A stretch of 64,000 nucleotides of DNA from Methylophaga muralis (GCF_001720165.1 NZ_MCRI01000011.1:1-64000), one strand, 5' to 3'. Positions 54,816 through 64,000 are shown, counted from the first letter of the stretch. Numbers and translations: made by a program. Notes: a model not told the origin generated them from the letters alone.

Positions 54816-56066
54816 ATGAGCTACTTTAGTCGACGAAAATTTTTAGGCAAAACCGGCGCACTGCTTAGTGCAATGGTAGCGGCTGGTTTTATTACCAGCA
54901 CAGCAATGGCGGCGGATTATCCGACTGCTGAAGTCAACACCACGGGTCTGGCAGTAACCGATGACACAGTAACAGTAGGTATTTTGCATTCATTGACCGG
55001 CACCATGGCGATCAGTGAAACCGGTGCTCAGGAAGCTGAGAAACTGGCAATTAAACAGATCAATGAAAGCGGCGGTATCCTCGGCCGTCAAATCAAGATC
55101 ATTCAGGAAGATGGCGCCAGTGACTGGCCGACTTTTGCTGAAAAATCACGCAAATTGTTACGTAATGACAAGGTAGCAGCGGTATTTGGTTGCTGGACTT
55201 CTGCATCACGTAAAGCGGTATTACCAATCTTTGAGCAAGAAAACGGTATTTTGTATTACCCGACTTTCTATGAAGGTTTGGAACAATCCAAAAACGTGAT
55301 TTACACCGGTCAAGAAGCTACACAACAAATTCTGGCAGGTTTGGATTGGGTTGCTGAAGAAAAAGGCGCCAAAACATACTTCCTGATTGGTTCTGACTAT
55401 ATCTGGCCACGTACTTCAATGAAAATTGCGCGTATCCACATTGAAAAAGTGCTGGGCGGTCAAGTGGTTGGTGAAGAGTACAAACCTTTGGGTGACACTC
55501 AGTTCGGTTCAATCATCAACCGTATCCGTCTGAGAAAACCTGACGTTATCTTTGCTGCAGTAGTTGGTGGCAGTAATGTTGCCTGGTTCAAACAGCTGAA
55601 TGCTGCAGGTATCACTTCTAAAAACCAGACTTTGCTGACTCTGTCGGTTACTGAAGATGAAGTATTGGGTATCGGCGGTGAAAACCTGGAAGGTTTCTAC
55701 TCAGTAATGAAGTACTTCCAAAGCCTGGATAACCCGAACAACGTTGAGTTTGTAAAAGCATTTAAAGAAATGCACGGTGCAGACAGCGTTATCGGTGACG
55801 TAACTCAAGCAGCTTACCTTGGCCCTTGGTTATGGAAAGCAGCGGTTGAAAAAGCTGGCAGCTTCGATATCGACAAAATCGTAGAAGTTTCCAGAACTGG
55901 CGAAATCGAACTGGACACTGCGCCAGAAGGTTACGTCAAGCTGCATCCTAATCATCACTTGTGGAGTAAAACCCGCATCGGTCAATGGAATCGTGATGGT
56001 CAGGCAACCGTAGTATTTGAATCGGATCTGATTGAGCCAAATCCATTCCCAGAAGGTTACCAATAG
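54816..56066 (+). CDS. urtA: Urea/short-chain amide ABC transporter substrate-binding protein
   Basis: The 416-residue protein has a twin-arginine-type signal (SRRKFLGKTGALLSA, cleavage near AMAADY). The periplasmic binding-protein fold has VGILHSLTGTMAISETGAQ and VAAVFGCWTSASRKAVLPIFE in parts, then LLYYPTFYEGLEQS-like text (ILYYPTFYEG). These are hallmarks of UrtA/FmdD. A Tat signal suggests export after folding. In Methylophilus the equivalent protein FmdD binds short amides and urea, and this gene occupies the same slot. A GC-rich hairpin follows and may set a higher level of this mRNA than of the permeases. Confidence 0.92.
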   Translation: MSYFSRRKFLGKTGALLSAMVAAGFITSTAMAADYPTAEVNTTGLAVTDDTVTVGILHSLTGTMAISETGAQEAEKLAIKQINESGGILGRQIKIIQEDGASDWPTFAEKSRKLLRNDKVAAVFGCWTSASRKAVLPIFEQENGILYYPTFYEGLEQSKNVIYTGQEATQQILAGLDWVAEEKGAKTYFLIGSDYIWPRTSMKIARIHIEKVLGGQVVGEEYKPLGDTQFGSIINRIRLRKPDVIFAAVVGGSNVAWFKQLNAAGITSKNQTLLTLSVTEDEVLGIGGENLEGFYSVMKYFQSLDNPNNVEFVKAFKEMHGADSVIGDVTQAAYLGPWLWKAAVEKAGSFDIDKIVEVSRTGEIELDTAPEGYVKLHPNHHLWSKTRIGQWNRDGQATVVFESDLIEPNPFPEGYQ

Positions 56067-56090
56067 ATCGAACTAAACCATTCGCTAAAC

Positions 56091-56118
56091 ACAGGCTGGT
56101 CAATTTTGACCAGCCTGT
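56091..56118 (+). other. Perfect intercistronic hairpin between urtA and urtB
   Basis: ACAGGCTGGTCAA pairs with TTGACCAGCCTGT (13 bases each arm), leaving a 2-base centre (4-base loop in practice). No T run follows (CTGGGTGAAAG), so it is more likely an mRNA-stabilising or processing element than a terminator. Confidence 0.7.
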
Positions 56119-56187
56119 CTGGGTGAAAGAAGGACAGAGTGTGAATCCACTCTTTGATTAATCGGAAAATGCATCGGAGTATCCGTT

Positions 56188-57111
56188 ATGGGTGACTTTT
56201 CATTACAAGAATTGACTTCAATTCTGGCCATGCAAGGCTTTGTTGGGATTAGCTTGTTCAGCGTACTGCTGTTAATGGCGCTGGGTCTTGCAATCATCTT
56301 TGGGCAGATGGGCGTCATCAATATGGCCCATGGCGAATTTATGGCGATGGGAGCTTATACGACTTATCTACTCTCAGTCATGACACAAACGTATTTTCCT
56401 GAGTTAATGAATTACTACTTTTTAATAGCAATCGTTGCGTCATTCATTGTGGCGGGATCATTCGGCTATTTAACAGAATATGTATTAATCAGGCATCTCT
56501 ATAAACGACCTTTGGATACGCTGCTGGCGACCTGGGGTTTAAGCCTGATTATGCAACAATCATTTCGCTCCTTTTTTGGAGCACGCGAAGTCAGCCCAAC
56601 ACTGCCGGACTGGTTAATGGGGTCCTGGATGCCAACCGATTCTATCTTTATTCCAATTAACGGTATGTTTGTATTGGGTCTAACTGGTTTCGTGACACTT
56701 GGCGTATTTCTGCTGATGTATCGCTCAGCATGGGGGCTGAATGTGCGTGCCACTACACAAAATCGCGTAATGAGTGGAGCAGTAGGTATCAACACCAAAC
56801 GGGTTGACCGACTGACCTTTGCTTTAGGTTGCGGTATTGCCGGTATTGCCGGTGCAGCCTTTACCACCATTGCTTCAACAGGGCCGACCTCTGGTTCCTT
56901 GTATATCGTTGATACGTTCATGGTCGTGGTGTTTGGTGGTGCAGCCAGCTTGTTCGGCACCATTGCCTCAGCGTTTACCATTGCACAGGCACAATCCATT
57001 CTTGAATTCTTCATCAGCAGCTCAATGGCGAAAGTCCTGACACTGCTGACGCTAATCATCATTTTGATGATTCGCCCTGAAGGTTTGTTCTCTTCCAAAG
57101 TTCGTAAATAA
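56188..57111 (+). CDS. urtB: Urea/amide ABC transporter permease UrtB
   Basis: The 307-residue inner-membrane protein has about eight hydrophobic segments. It carries LivH-type signatures including GLAIIFGQMGVINMAHGEFMAMGAY, shown in parts as IIFGQMGVINMAHGE and MAMGAY, and a C-terminal VVVFGGAASLFGT. It is of the LivH/UrtB class rather than the LivM class. A GGAG ribosome site precedes the ATG. It follows urtA by 121 bases and precedes urtC by 13 bases. Confidence 0.92.
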   Translation: MGDFSLQELTSILAMQGFVGISLFSVLLLMALGLAIIFGQMGVINMAHGEFMAMGAYTTYLLSVMTQTYFPELMNYYFLIAIVASFIVAGSFGYLTEYVLIRHLYKRPLDTLLATWGLSLIMQQSFRSFFGAREVSPTLPDWLMGSWMPTDSIFIPINGMFVLGLTGFVTLGVFLLMYRSAWGLNVRATTQNRVMSGAVGINTKRVDRLTFALGCGIAGIAGAAFTTIASTGPTSGSLYIVDTFMVVVFGGAASLFGTIASAFTIAQAQSILEFFISSSMAKVLTLLTLIIILMIRPEGLFSSKVRK

Positions 57112-57124
57112 TTAGCAGGAGATA

Positions 57125-58315
57125 ATGATGAATTTTGTCTATGAGCGATTTTTGGGCGGTAAGAACGGGGCGTTGGCCATTGCCATTCTGGCCATCCTGA
57201 TTTTGGTGATTTTCCCGCTGTTTCTGGATGCCTTCCGGTTGAATCTGGTCGGTAAATATTTAACCTTCGCCTTTGCGGCTGTAAGTCTGGTGTTGTTATG
57301 GGGTTACGGTGGTATTTTAAGTTTGGGACAAGGTGTGTTCTTTGGTCTGGGTGGTTATGCCATGGCCATGTTCCTCAAACTGGAGGCTTCCGATCCTGAA
57401 AGCACCAAGATCCAGACTACACCGGGTATTCCTGATTTTATGGATTGGAATCAGCTGTATGAGTTGCCCTGGTTCTGGATACCTTTTGAGAGTTTTACTT
57501 TTACCTTATTAGCGATCATTCTGGTGCCCTCTATCTTTGCGTTCATCATTGGTTATTCAATGTTTAAACGTCGGGTGGGCGGGGTGTACTTTGCGATCAT
57601 CACTCAGGTTATCGCGGTGATCCTGACCGTGTTAATCGTCGGTCAGCAAGGTTATACCGGTGGTATCAATGGTATTACCGATTTAAAAACACTTAATGGT
57701 TGGGATATTCGTACTGATTCGGCCAAGTTAGCCCTCTATTTCATTAATGCTTTATTACTGCTTGGCGTCATCATGCTGAGCAAGTTCATCCTGACCAGTA
57801 AGTTCGGCCAATTGCTGTTGGCGATGAAAGATAAAGAAGATCGGGTGCGCTTTTCCGGTTACGACGTTTCTAACTTCAAGATCTTTGTGTTCTGTGTGTC
57901 TGCGGTAATTGCAGCCATTGGTGGCGCGATGTTTACGCTGCAGGTCGGCTTTATGTCACCTTCATTTGTCGGCATTGTGCCGTCGATTGAGATGGTTATC
58001 TTTGCCGCTGTTGGTGGACGCATGTCCTTAATCGGTGTGGTTTACGGCACCTTGTTGGTCAACTTTGGTAAAACCGGCTTTTCGGAAACCTTCCCTGAAT
58101 TATGGTTGTTCCTGATGGGCGGTTTGTTTATCGCAGTGGTTATGTTCTTCCCGAACGGACTGGCGGGTATCTGGAATAAATATGCACCTAAAGTGCCATT
58201 TTTGCGGCCATTAGTGAACAGTTCTACAAATGCGGAAACAAAATCCGCACCAGCCAAAATTGAATCTGAATCGACCATTGAACCTGAATCGACAACTGAG
58301 GGAGCCAAATCATGA
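57125..58315 (+). CDS. urtC: Urea/amide ABC transporter permease UrtC
   Basis: The 396-residue membrane protein has LivM-type features: WGYGGILSLGQGVFFGLGGYA, read as GYGGILSLGQGVFFGLGG, MKDKEDRVRFSGYD, and the later FAAVGGRMSLIG(V)VYG. The C-terminal tail is an acidic/serine-threonine-rich repeat, KIESESTIEPESTTEG, beyond the last helix. It overlaps the urtD start by 4 bases, so translation is coupled. Confidence 0.92.
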   Translation: MMNFVYERFLGGKNGALAIAILAILILVIFPLFLDAFRLNLVGKYLTFAFAAVSLVLLWGYGGILSLGQGVFFGLGGYAMAMFLKLEASDPESTKIQTTPGIPDFMDWNQLYELPWFWIPFESFTFTLLAIILVPSIFAFIIGYSMFKRRVGGVYFAIITQVIAVILTVLIVGQQGYTGGINGITDLKTLNGWDIRTDSAKLALYFINALLLLGVIMLSKFILTSKFGQLLLAMKDKEDRVRFSGYDVSNFKIFVFCVSAVIAAIGGAMFTLQVGFMSPSFVGIVPSIEMVIFAAVGGRMSLIGVVYGTLLVNFGKTGFSETFPELWLFLMGGLFIAVVMFFPNGLAGIWNKYAPKVPFLRPLVNSSTNAETKSAPAKIESESTIEPESTTEGAKS

Positions 58316-59058
58316 CCACCACTACCGATTTTTTATTGGCGATTGAAGATCTCACGGTTTCGTTTGATGGCTTCAAGGCGGTTGATTCATTAACCATGTA
58401 TATCGACAAAAATGAGTTGCGCGTGGTTATCGGCCCTAATGGTGCCGGTAAAACCACATTACTGGATTTGATTTGCGGTAAAACCAAATCCAGTTCCGGC
58501 TCAATCAGCTTTAAAAACAAAGAAATGACCAAAATGGCAGAACATGAAATTGTGCGTGCCGGTATCGGCCGCAAGTTTCAAACGCCATCAATCTATGAAA
58601 ACCTGACGGTGTATCAGAATCTGGAAGTTTCTTATCCAGAAGGTCGTGGCGTTTTTGGCAGTTTGTTTTTCCAAACTACCGATGAAGTCATCAAGCGTGT
58701 CAATGAAGTGGCTAAGGAAATTCAGCTGGAAAACTTTCTGGATACCGAGGCGGCGATTCTCAGTCACGGTCAGAAACAATGGCTGGAGATCGGCATGTTG
58801 CTGATGCAAGACCCGGAATTATTGATGCTCGATGAGCCAGTGGCCGGCATGAGTGCCAAGGAACGTGACGAAACGGCTGAGTTACTTAACCGAATCTGCG
58901 AAAACCGTTCGGTAATAGTAATTGAGCATGATATGGAATTCGTCAAAAAGATCGCCCGCAAAGTCACCGTACTACATCAAGGGAAAATCCTTGCTGAAGG
59001 TACGATGGAGAAGGTGCAGGCGGATGAAAAGGTCATTGAAGTCTATCTTGGGCATTGA
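58312..59058 (+). CDS. urtD: Urea/amide ABC transporter ATP-binding protein UrtD
   Basis: The 248-residue ATPase has Walker A GPNGAGKTT, signature LSHGQKQWLEIGMLL, Walker B LLMLDEPVAGM and the H-loop VIEHDMEFV. The LSHGQ variant of LSGGQ and the QKQWLEI sequence are typical of UrtD. The start overlaps urtC by 4 bases (ATGA). Confidence 0.92.
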   Translation: MTTTTDFLLAIEDLTVSFDGFKAVDSLTMYIDKNELRVVIGPNGAGKTTLLDLICGKTKSSSGSISFKNKEMTKMAEHEIVRAGIGRKFQTPSIYENLTVYQNLEVSYPEGRGVFGSLFFQTTDEVIKRVNEVAKEIQLENFLDTEAAILSHGQKQWLEIGMLLMQDPELLMLDEPVAGMSAKERDETAELLNRICENRSVIVIEHDMEFVKKIARKVTVLHQGKILAEGTMEKVQADEKVIEVYLGH

Positions 59059-59079
59059 TTTTAAGCTGGGAGATTAACC

Positions 59080-59769
59080 ATGTTTGAAGTAGAAAATTTA
59101 CAAGTAAGTTATGGCCAAAGCCAGGTTATTCATGACATCAGCTTTAAAGTCGACAAAAATGAAACATTGGCGATTATGGGCCGCAATGGCATGGGTAAAA
59201 CCACGTTATTTAAATCTTTGATGGGCATTCTGCCGAGTCAGGCAGACAAGGTCAGCATTGCAGGGGTCAGTGTTGGCGGCATGGAAAGTCATCAACGTGT
59301 GGCGAATGGCATTGCCTATGTGCCACAAGGCCGGATGATTTTTTCGAATCTGACGGTGCAGGAAAATATCGAAACCGGTTTGCAGGTTTCTAAAATGAAA
59401 TCGATTCCGGATGAGATTTTTGCATTGTTTCCGGTGCTGCATGATATGCGGCATCGTAAGGGCGGTAACTTGTCGGGTGGACAGCAGCAGCAATTAGCTA
59501 TTGCAAGGGCGCTGGTTACCAATCCGAAAGTGTTGTTGCTGGATGAGCCAACAGAGGGTATTCAACCGTCGATCATCAAAGATATTGCCAAGGTATTAAA
59601 CGAAATCCGCAAAATGCGTGAAATCACTATTATCGTTTCCGAGCAGGTTTTGAGTTTCACCATGGAAATCGCCGACCGCATTATCGTGATTGAAAAAGGC
59701 AAGTTTATTCATGAGGATATGCGTGCTGACGTTGATGCGGCGATGATCAAAAAGTATCTAACGGTCTAA
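59080..59769 (+). CDS. urtE: Urea/amide ABC transporter ATP-binding protein UrtE
   Basis: The 229-residue ATPase has Walker A GRNGMGKTT, the Q-loop region MIFSNLTVQENIETGL, signature LSGGQQQQLAIARAL, and Walker B LLLDEPTEGIQPSII, with the final SEQVL segment replacing the usual H-loop neighbourhood of LivF. It pairs with UrtD to drive the UrtB/C permeases. It is 21 bases from urtD and 61 bases from the ureD start. Confidence 0.92.
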   Translation: MFEVENLQVSYGQSQVIHDISFKVDKNETLAIMGRNGMGKTTLFKSLMGILPSQADKVSIAGVSVGGMESHQRVANGIAYVPQGRMIFSNLTVQENIETGLQVSKMKSIPDEIFALFPVLHDMRHRKGGNLSGGQQQQLAIARALVTNPKVLLLDEPTEGIQPSIIKDIAKVLNEIRKMREITIIVSEQVLSFTMEIADRIIVIEKGKFIHEDMRADVDAAMIKKYLTV

Positions 59770-59830
59770 AACGATTGTTATTGATTAGGAAATATGATGC
59801 TCTATGCTCAACATGAAGGAGTGTGTTGGC

Positions 59831-60721
59831 ATGAATGTGCGCTCAGAACCAGTTTTACCGATAACCCAACAAATTGAAAAACCTGCAATTAATCAGTTGA
59901 TGACTGGCTGGGATGCCAGTCTCAAACTGATATTCGATAGCCGCTCCGCTAAAACTATTCTGGCTCGCCGCCAGCATCATGGCCCGTTAGTCATTCAAAA
60001 AATTCTCTACCCCGAAGGTAACAATCCGGCTCATGGGGTGATTATTCATCCTCCCGGTGGTGTTGCAGGTGGCGATAGCCTGCAGCTAACGGTAGAAATG
60101 CAAAGCGATTCATCTGCGTTATTAACTACTCCCGGTGCCACCAAATGGTATAAATCTGCTGGTCGGCGGGCCAGTCAACATATTGCAATGACAGTGGCTG
60201 AAAATAGTCAGCTGGAATGGTTACCACAGGAAAATATCGTGTTTGATGGCGCTGATGTGGCGTTGCATACTCAAATTCAACTCAGTGAAAATGCCGTGTT
60301 TGCCGGATGGGAAGTGGTTTGTCTGGGGCGGCAAGCTAGTGGCGAACGTTGGAATAGCGGACGTTTTCGCCAACAGTTATCTATTAAACGTGACAGCAAA
60401 CTGATTTGGAATGAAACGGCATTACTAAAACCCGATAGCCCCTTGTTAACGTCGATTGCAGGATTACGATCGCAGGTGGTGTTTGGCAGTTTAGTGGTGG
60501 CAGCAGGCAATACTCCCGCTGAGATCCTGAAGGATTGCCAACAGATAACGCTGGATTCGACAGCGACATACGGCGTCTCGGCGCTACCGGATATTTTTAC
60601 CGCGCGTTACATTGGGCCTTGCGCTCAGGAAGCCAAAATCTATTTTGAAAAACTATGGCACTGCTTACGTCCCTGGTATGGCAACCGCCAGGCCATTCGA
60701 CCACGCATATGGGCCACCTAG
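59831..60721 (+). CDS. ureD: Urease accessory protein UreD
   Basis: The 296-residue protein uses ATG 59831, with AAGGAG ending 9 bases upstream; in-frame ATGs at 59804 and 59813 are alternatives. UreD motifs include GWDASLKLIFDSRSAKTILA, seen in parts, HGPLVIQKILYPEG, ILHPPGGVAGGDSL-like IIHPPGGVAGGD, and TTPGATKWYKS. The C terminus LRPWYGNRQAIRPRIWAT is the classical UreD ending. It binds apo-urease and, with UreF and UreG, lets nickel and CO2 enter. Confidence 0.92.
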   Translation: MNVRSEPVLPITQQIEKPAINQLMTGWDASLKLIFDSRSAKTILARRQHHGPLVIQKILYPEGNNPAHGVIIHPPGGVAGGDSLQLTVEMQSDSSALLTTPGATKWYKSAGRRASQHIAMTVAENSQLEWLPQENIVFDGADVALHTQIQLSENAVFAGWEVVCLGRQASGERWNSGRFRQQLSIKRDSKLIWNETALLKPDSPLLTSIAGLRSQVVFGSLVVAAGNTPAEILKDCQQITLDSTATYGVSALPDIFTARYIGPCAQEAKIYFEKLWHCLRPWYGNRQAIRPRIWAT

Positions 60722-60747
60722 ACTGATAAAAAAAGGTTGGAAAAACA

Positions 60748-61050
60748 ATGGAACTGACCCCTAGAGAAAAAGATAAATTACTGATTTTTACCGCCGCGTT
60801 GGTGGCTGAACGTCGTAAAGACCGTGGTTTGAAACTGAATTACCCGGAAGCGGTGGCCTATATTTCTGCTGCGATTATGGAAGGCGCTAGAGACGGCCGA
60901 ACGGTTGCTGAACTGATGGATTTTGGCGCGACATTGCTGACACGGGATGATGTGATGGATGGTATTGCTGAAATGCTGCCGGAAATACAGGTCGAAGCCA
61001 CTTTCCCTGATGGCACCAAACTGGTGACCGTGCATAACCCAATTATCTGA
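60748..61050 (+). CDS. ureA: Urease gamma subunit
   Basis: The 100-residue protein is the standard urease gamma chain. It starts [20 protein letters not shown], then [20 protein letters not shown] and [12 protein letters not shown]. The C terminus [18 protein letters not shown] is canonical. It begins 26 bases after ureD and is followed by ureB after 11 bases. Confidence 0.97.
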   Translation: MELTPREKDKLLIFTAALVAERRKDRGLKLNYPEAVAYISAAIMEGARDGRTVAELMDFGATLLTRDDVMDGIAEMLPEIQVEATFPDGTKLVTVHNPII

Positions 61051-61061
61051 GGACACTGACA

Positions 61062-61367
61062 ATGATTCCAGGTGAAATGCGAGTAAAAGCGGGCGATTTG
61101 CAGATGAATGTAGATCGTGAGCTGGTCACAATTGATGTGTCTAACAGCGGCGACCGACCGGTACAGATTGGTTCTCACTATCATTTTTTTGAAGTCAACG
61201 ATGCGTTGCAGTTTGATCGACAGCTGGCTTATGGATTTCGCTTGAATATTGCCCCTGGAACCGCTGTCCGGTTTGAGCCTGGCCAGACCCGCACTGTTGA
61301 ATTGGTCGCTTTATCCGGTTTACGTCAGGTTTACGGTTTTGCCGGCCGCGTTATGGGAGCCTTGTGA
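61062..61367 (+). CDS. ureB: Urease beta subunit
   Basis: The 101-residue beta chain begins [17 protein letters not shown] and contains [40 protein letters not shown] and the end [11 protein letters not shown], all typical of UreB. The stop TGA shares its last base with the ureC ATG. Confidence 0.97.
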   Translation: MIPGEMRVKAGDLQMNVDRELVTIDVSNSGDRPVQIGSHYHFFEVNDALQFDRQLAYGFRLNIAPGTAVRFEPGQTRTVELVALSGLRQVYGFAGRVMGAL

Positions 61368-63085
61368 TGAGTCTGAAAATCGATCGGCAAGCCTATGCCG
61401 AAATGTTTGGCCCCACGGTGGGTGATAAAGTCCGGCTGGCCGATACCGAATTATGGATTGAAGTCGAGCAGGATCTGACCACCTATGGCGAAGAGGTTAA
61501 GTTTGGCGGCGGTAAAGTTATACGTGATGGTATGGGGCAATCCCAGTTAGTCGCCAGTGAAGTCGCCGATACCGTTATTACCAATGCACTGATTATTGAT
61601 GCGGTGACCGGCATTATCAAAGCCGATGTGGCGATTAAAGACGGCCATATCTGGGCTATTGGCAAAGCCGGTAATCCAGATATTCAACCCAATGTCACCA
61701 TCCCGATAGGTGCCGGTACCGAAATTATTGCCGGTGAAGGCATGATCCTCACTGCTGGCGGCATTGATAGTCATATTCACTGGATCTGCCCGCAACAGAT
61801 TGAAGAAGCCTTAATGTCGGGTATTACCACCATGCTGGGTGGCGGAACTGGCCCAGCAACAGGTACTTATGCAACCACCTGTACACCCGGACCCTGGCAT
61901 ATTCACCGGATGCTGGAAGCTGCCGAAGCCTTTCCAATGAATCTGGGTTTTTTCGGTAAAGGCAATGTGTCTCAGTCACAACCAGCGAGAGAGCAGGTTG
62001 AAGCCGGAGTTATCGGTCTGAAATTACATGAAGACTGGGGCACCACACCCGCGGCGATTGATAACTGTTTGTCCGTTGCGGATGAGATGGATATTCAGGT
62101 GGCAATTCATACTGATACGTTAAATGAGTCGGGCTTTGTCGAAACCACTTTGGCCGCCTTTAAAGGCCGCACCATTCATACTTTCCACACTGAAGGTGCC
62201 GGTGGCGGCCATGCACCGGATATTATTAAAGCCATTGGTTCTTCCAATGTATTGCCTTCATCAACCAATCCAACAAGACCGTTTACCATCAATACGTTGG
62301 ATGAACATCTGGATATGTTGATGGTGTGTCATCACTTGGATCCATCTATTGCTGAAGATGTGGCATTTGCCGAATCACGTATTCGCCGCGAAACCATTGC
62401 CGCAGAAGACATTCTGCATGACACCGGTGCGTTTGCGATGATGTCATCGGACTCTCAAGCGATGGGACGGGTTGGTGAAGTAGTGATTCGCACTTGGCAG
62501 ACCGCGCATAAAATGAAAGTCCAACGTGGTCCGCTCAAAGAGGATGCCGAACGCGCAGAGGGTGACTGCGATAACTTCCGGATTAAGCGTTATATTGCCA
62601 AATACACCATTAACCCAGCGATAACCCATGGCATTTCGCATAAAGTCGGTTCCATTGAAGCCGGTAAATTTGCTGATTTAGTGTTATGGCGTCCGGCGTT
62701 TTTTGGGGTAAAACCGACCCTGATATTAAAAGGCGGCATGATTGCAGCAGCGGCGATGGGCGATCCTAATGCGTCTATCCCGACACCACAGCCCGTGCAT
62801 TATCGGCCAATGTTTGGCAGTTTTGGTAAAGCCTTGAAAACCTCATTAACCTTCGTTTCCGAAGCCGCTTTATCGAATCCGGCGGTCAAGGCACTGGATT
62901 TACAAAAGCCACTGGTCGCCGTGAAAAACTGCCGAAATATCAGCAAAAAAGATATGGTATTCAACGATGCCACGCCCAAGATTGAGGTGGATCCGGAAAC
63001 CTATCAGGTGCTGGCCGATGGCGAGTTATTAATCTGTGAACCGGCAACCGAACTGCCGATGGCACAGCGTTACTTCTTATTCTAG
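61367..63085 (+). CDS. ureC: Urease alpha subunit (catalytic)
   Basis: The 572-residue protein has the two-nickel active site. Ni ligands are H136 and H138 ([10 protein letters not shown]), carbamylated K219 (GLKLHEDWG), H248, H274 and D362 (SSDSQAMGR). The catalytic His is H322 (VCHHLDP), with the flap Cys immediately before it. It hydrolyses urea to ammonia and carbamate in the cytoplasm. It starts with ATG 61367, sharing one base with the ureB stop; an in-frame GTG at 61364 lies one codon upstream. It is full length for the family and the sequence looks intact. Confidence 0.97.
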   Translation: MSLKIDRQAYAEMFGPTVGDKVRLADTELWIEVEQDLTTYGEEVKFGGGKVIRDGMGQSQLVASEVADTVITNALIIDAVTGIIKADVAIKDGHIWAIGKAGNPDIQPNVTIPIGAGTEIIAGEGMILTAGGIDSHIHWICPQQIEEALMSGITTMLGGGTGPATGTYATTCTPGPWHIHRMLEAAEAFPMNLGFFGKGNVSQSQPAREQVEAGVIGLKLHEDWGTTPAAIDNCLSVADEMDIQVAIHTDTLNESGFVETTLAAFKGRTIHTFHTEGAGGGHAPDIIKAIGSSNVLPSSTNPTRPFTINTLDEHLDMLMVCHHLDPSIAEDVAFAESRIRRETIAAEDILHDTGAFAMMSSDSQAMGRVGEVVIRTWQTAHKMKVQRGPLKEDAERAEGDCDNFRIKRYIAKYTINPAITHGISHKVGSIEAGKFADLVLWRPAFFGVKPTLILKGGMIAAAAMGDPNASIPTPQPVHYRPMFGSFGKALKTSLTFVSEAALSNPAVKALDLQKPLVAVKNCRNISKKDMVFNDATPKIEVDPETYQVLADGELLICEPATELPMAQRYFLF

Positions 63086-63093
63086 GTTTTAAA

Positions 63094-63603
63094 ATGTTAT
63101 CGATTTCCACCAAGCTTGATCACATCCACACCGATACGGTGATAGATGATGTGGTCAGTCTCAGTTTTGATTTACGGCAGAAAAGCCGTATTCGTGTGAC
63201 CTTACAATCCGGTAAAGAAGCCGCGTTATATATGCAGCGTGGAACGATATTACGCGGTGGCGATTTTTTGCGTGCCGATAGTGGCGAGGTAGTTGAGGTA
63301 ATTGCCGCCGATCAGGCAGTAATGATAGTAACTGCTACCACCTCAAAAGCTTTAACCCGAGCAGCTTATCATTTGGGGAATCGACATGTTCCGCTGGAAA
63401 TCGGCGATGGCTGGCTGAAACTGGAAACCGATTCAGTGCTAAAAGATATGTTGCTGGGCTTAGGCGTTGAGGTTGAAGAATTACAAGCACCGTTTGAACC
63501 AGAATCCGGTGCTTATGCTGGCGGTGGCGGACATCACCATCATCATGACGATGATCATTCACACGATCACAGTCACGCCCATGAACACGGCCACAGTCAC
63601 TAA
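63094..63603 (+). CDS. ureE: Urease accessory nickel chaperone UreE
   Basis: The 169-residue protein has an N-terminal peptide-binding domain (LTLQSGKEAALYMQRGTILR-like, residues 30-60) and a C-terminal metal-binding domain with AYHLGNRHVPL. It then ends in a histidine-rich nickel tail, GGGGHHHHHDDDHSHDHSHA, followed by HEHGHSH. The long tail suggests nickel storage as well as delivery. It lies 8 bases after ureC and 1 base before the ureF start. Confidence 0.96.
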   Translation: MLSISTKLDHIHTDTVIDDVVSLSFDLRQKSRIRVTLQSGKEAALYMQRGTILRGGDFLRADSGEVVEVIAADQAVMIVTATTSKALTRAAYHLGNRHVPLEIGDGWLKLETDSVLKDMLLGLGVEVEELQAPFEPESGAYAGGGGHHHHHDDDHSHDHSHAHEHGHSH

Positions 63604-63604
63604 A

Positions 63605-64000
63605 ATGAGTTCAGCTTCGCTGTCACGTCTATTACAACTCGCCAGCCCGATGCTACCGGTCGGTGCCTACAGTTATTCGCAAGGATTGGAATGGGCGATT
63701 GAATCTGGGGATGTGAAGGATATCGACTCATCGAAACAGTGGATTGGTGATGTGCTATCGATTTATTTTGCCAATTTTGAATTACCGGTTTTATTGAGGT
63801 TATATAAAGCCTGGCAGCAAATGGATGGCTTGCAAATTCAGTACTGGGATGAATATTATCAGGCAGGTCGCGATAGCAGCGAAGCCCTCGCTGAAACCCG
63901 GCAGATGGCCTATTCATTATTAAGATTGCAACGTGATTTAGCTACCTGGCCACCGCAAATCGTTCTAATCAGTGGTACTTTGCAGCAACCGGCCTTTCCA
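63605..64000 (+). CDS. ureF: Urease accessory protein UreF (3' end cut off)
   Basis: An open frame starts at ATG 63605 one base after the ureE stop and runs through the window end without a stop (132 codons visible). The opening MSSASLSRLLQLASPMLPVG, continuing AYSYSQGLEWAIE, is the UreF signature. The visible part continues with FANFELPVLLRLYKAW and AETRQMAYSLLRLQRDL. UreF completes the UreD-UreF-UreG activation complex; ureG is expected just outside. Confidence 0.95.
   Translation, partial: MSSASLSRLLQLASPMLPVGAYSYSQGLEWAIESGDVKDIDSSKQWIGDVLSIYFANFELPVLLRLYKAWQQMDGLQIQYWDEYYQAGRDSSEALAETRQMAYSLLRLQRDLATWPPQIVLISGTLQQPAFP

Noticed and set aside
56499-57098. A 199-codon minus-strand ORF inside urtB
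   Set aside because: It is a shadow of the conserved urtB frame, with no start signal.

Overview
The window looks like chromosome of an aerobic gammaproteobacterial methylotroph, most like Methylophaga and relatives (inference). The reasons are a pqqA gene for the PQQ precursor peptide, a formamidase-urea uptake-urease locus laid out like the fmd genes of methylotrophs, moderate base composition, and many signalling genes. No rRNA, tRNA, CRISPR array, prophage or insertion sequence was recognised, and no stretch above about 300 bases lacks a gene.

Layout. 1-3.8 kb: small envelope or stress proteins and a sodium:solute symporter. 3.5-9.5 kb: a heavy-metal RND efflux operon (His-rich peptide, czcC, czcB, czcA). 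9.6-13.1 kb: a DUF4168 protein facing away from a sensor kinase/sigma-54 activator pair. 13.1-16.7 kb: a frameshifted WG-repeat protein, an esterase-like lipoprotein and a renalase-like flavoprotein. 16.8-19.0 kb: a lone pqqA, glutathione reductase and a Prx5-type peroxiredoxin. 19.1-24.3 kb: a large hybrid kinase with a REC-EAL-GAF-GGDEF partner. 24.4-27.5 kb: a nitric-oxide module (nsrR with a folate enzyme, divergent from hmp and an HPP membrane protein). 27.5-30.8 kb: three PepSY proteins around one two-component system. 30.8-36.0 kb: a frameshifted PAS chemoreceptor, cyclopropane fatty acid synthase, catalase and Dps. 36.1-43.9 kb: an aldehyde dehydrogenase/acetolactate-synthase-like pair, a MotB-like protein and a CHASE-PAS-GGDEF-EAL protein. 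44.1-51.8 kb: a phospholipase D-VTT fusion with an EEP phosphatase, then an Anbu proteasome-like cluster (Anbu, zinc peptidase, alpha-E, ATP-grasp). 52.0-64.0 kb: fmdCAB-urtABCDE-ureDABCEF, cut by the window edge inside ureF.

How the genes work together. The last 12 kb forms a nitrogen-scavenging assembly line. A porin admits short amides and urea, formamidase releases ammonia from formamide, an ABC importer brings in urea or amides, and nickel urease with its accessory proteins hydrolyses urea. The middle is rich in defence against peroxide, nitric oxide and metals.

The most novel signal is regulatory. The three PepSY genes at 27.6, 28.1 and 30.4 kb each carry the same upstream architecture: TTCAG leading into a 6-5-6 direct repeat, then exactly five bases to a -10-like hexamer. 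This predicts a small self-contained regulon for the adjacent two-component system. Two otherwise good genes (WG-repeat protein and chemoreceptor) each contain a single-base frameshift, which may be real or an assembly error.
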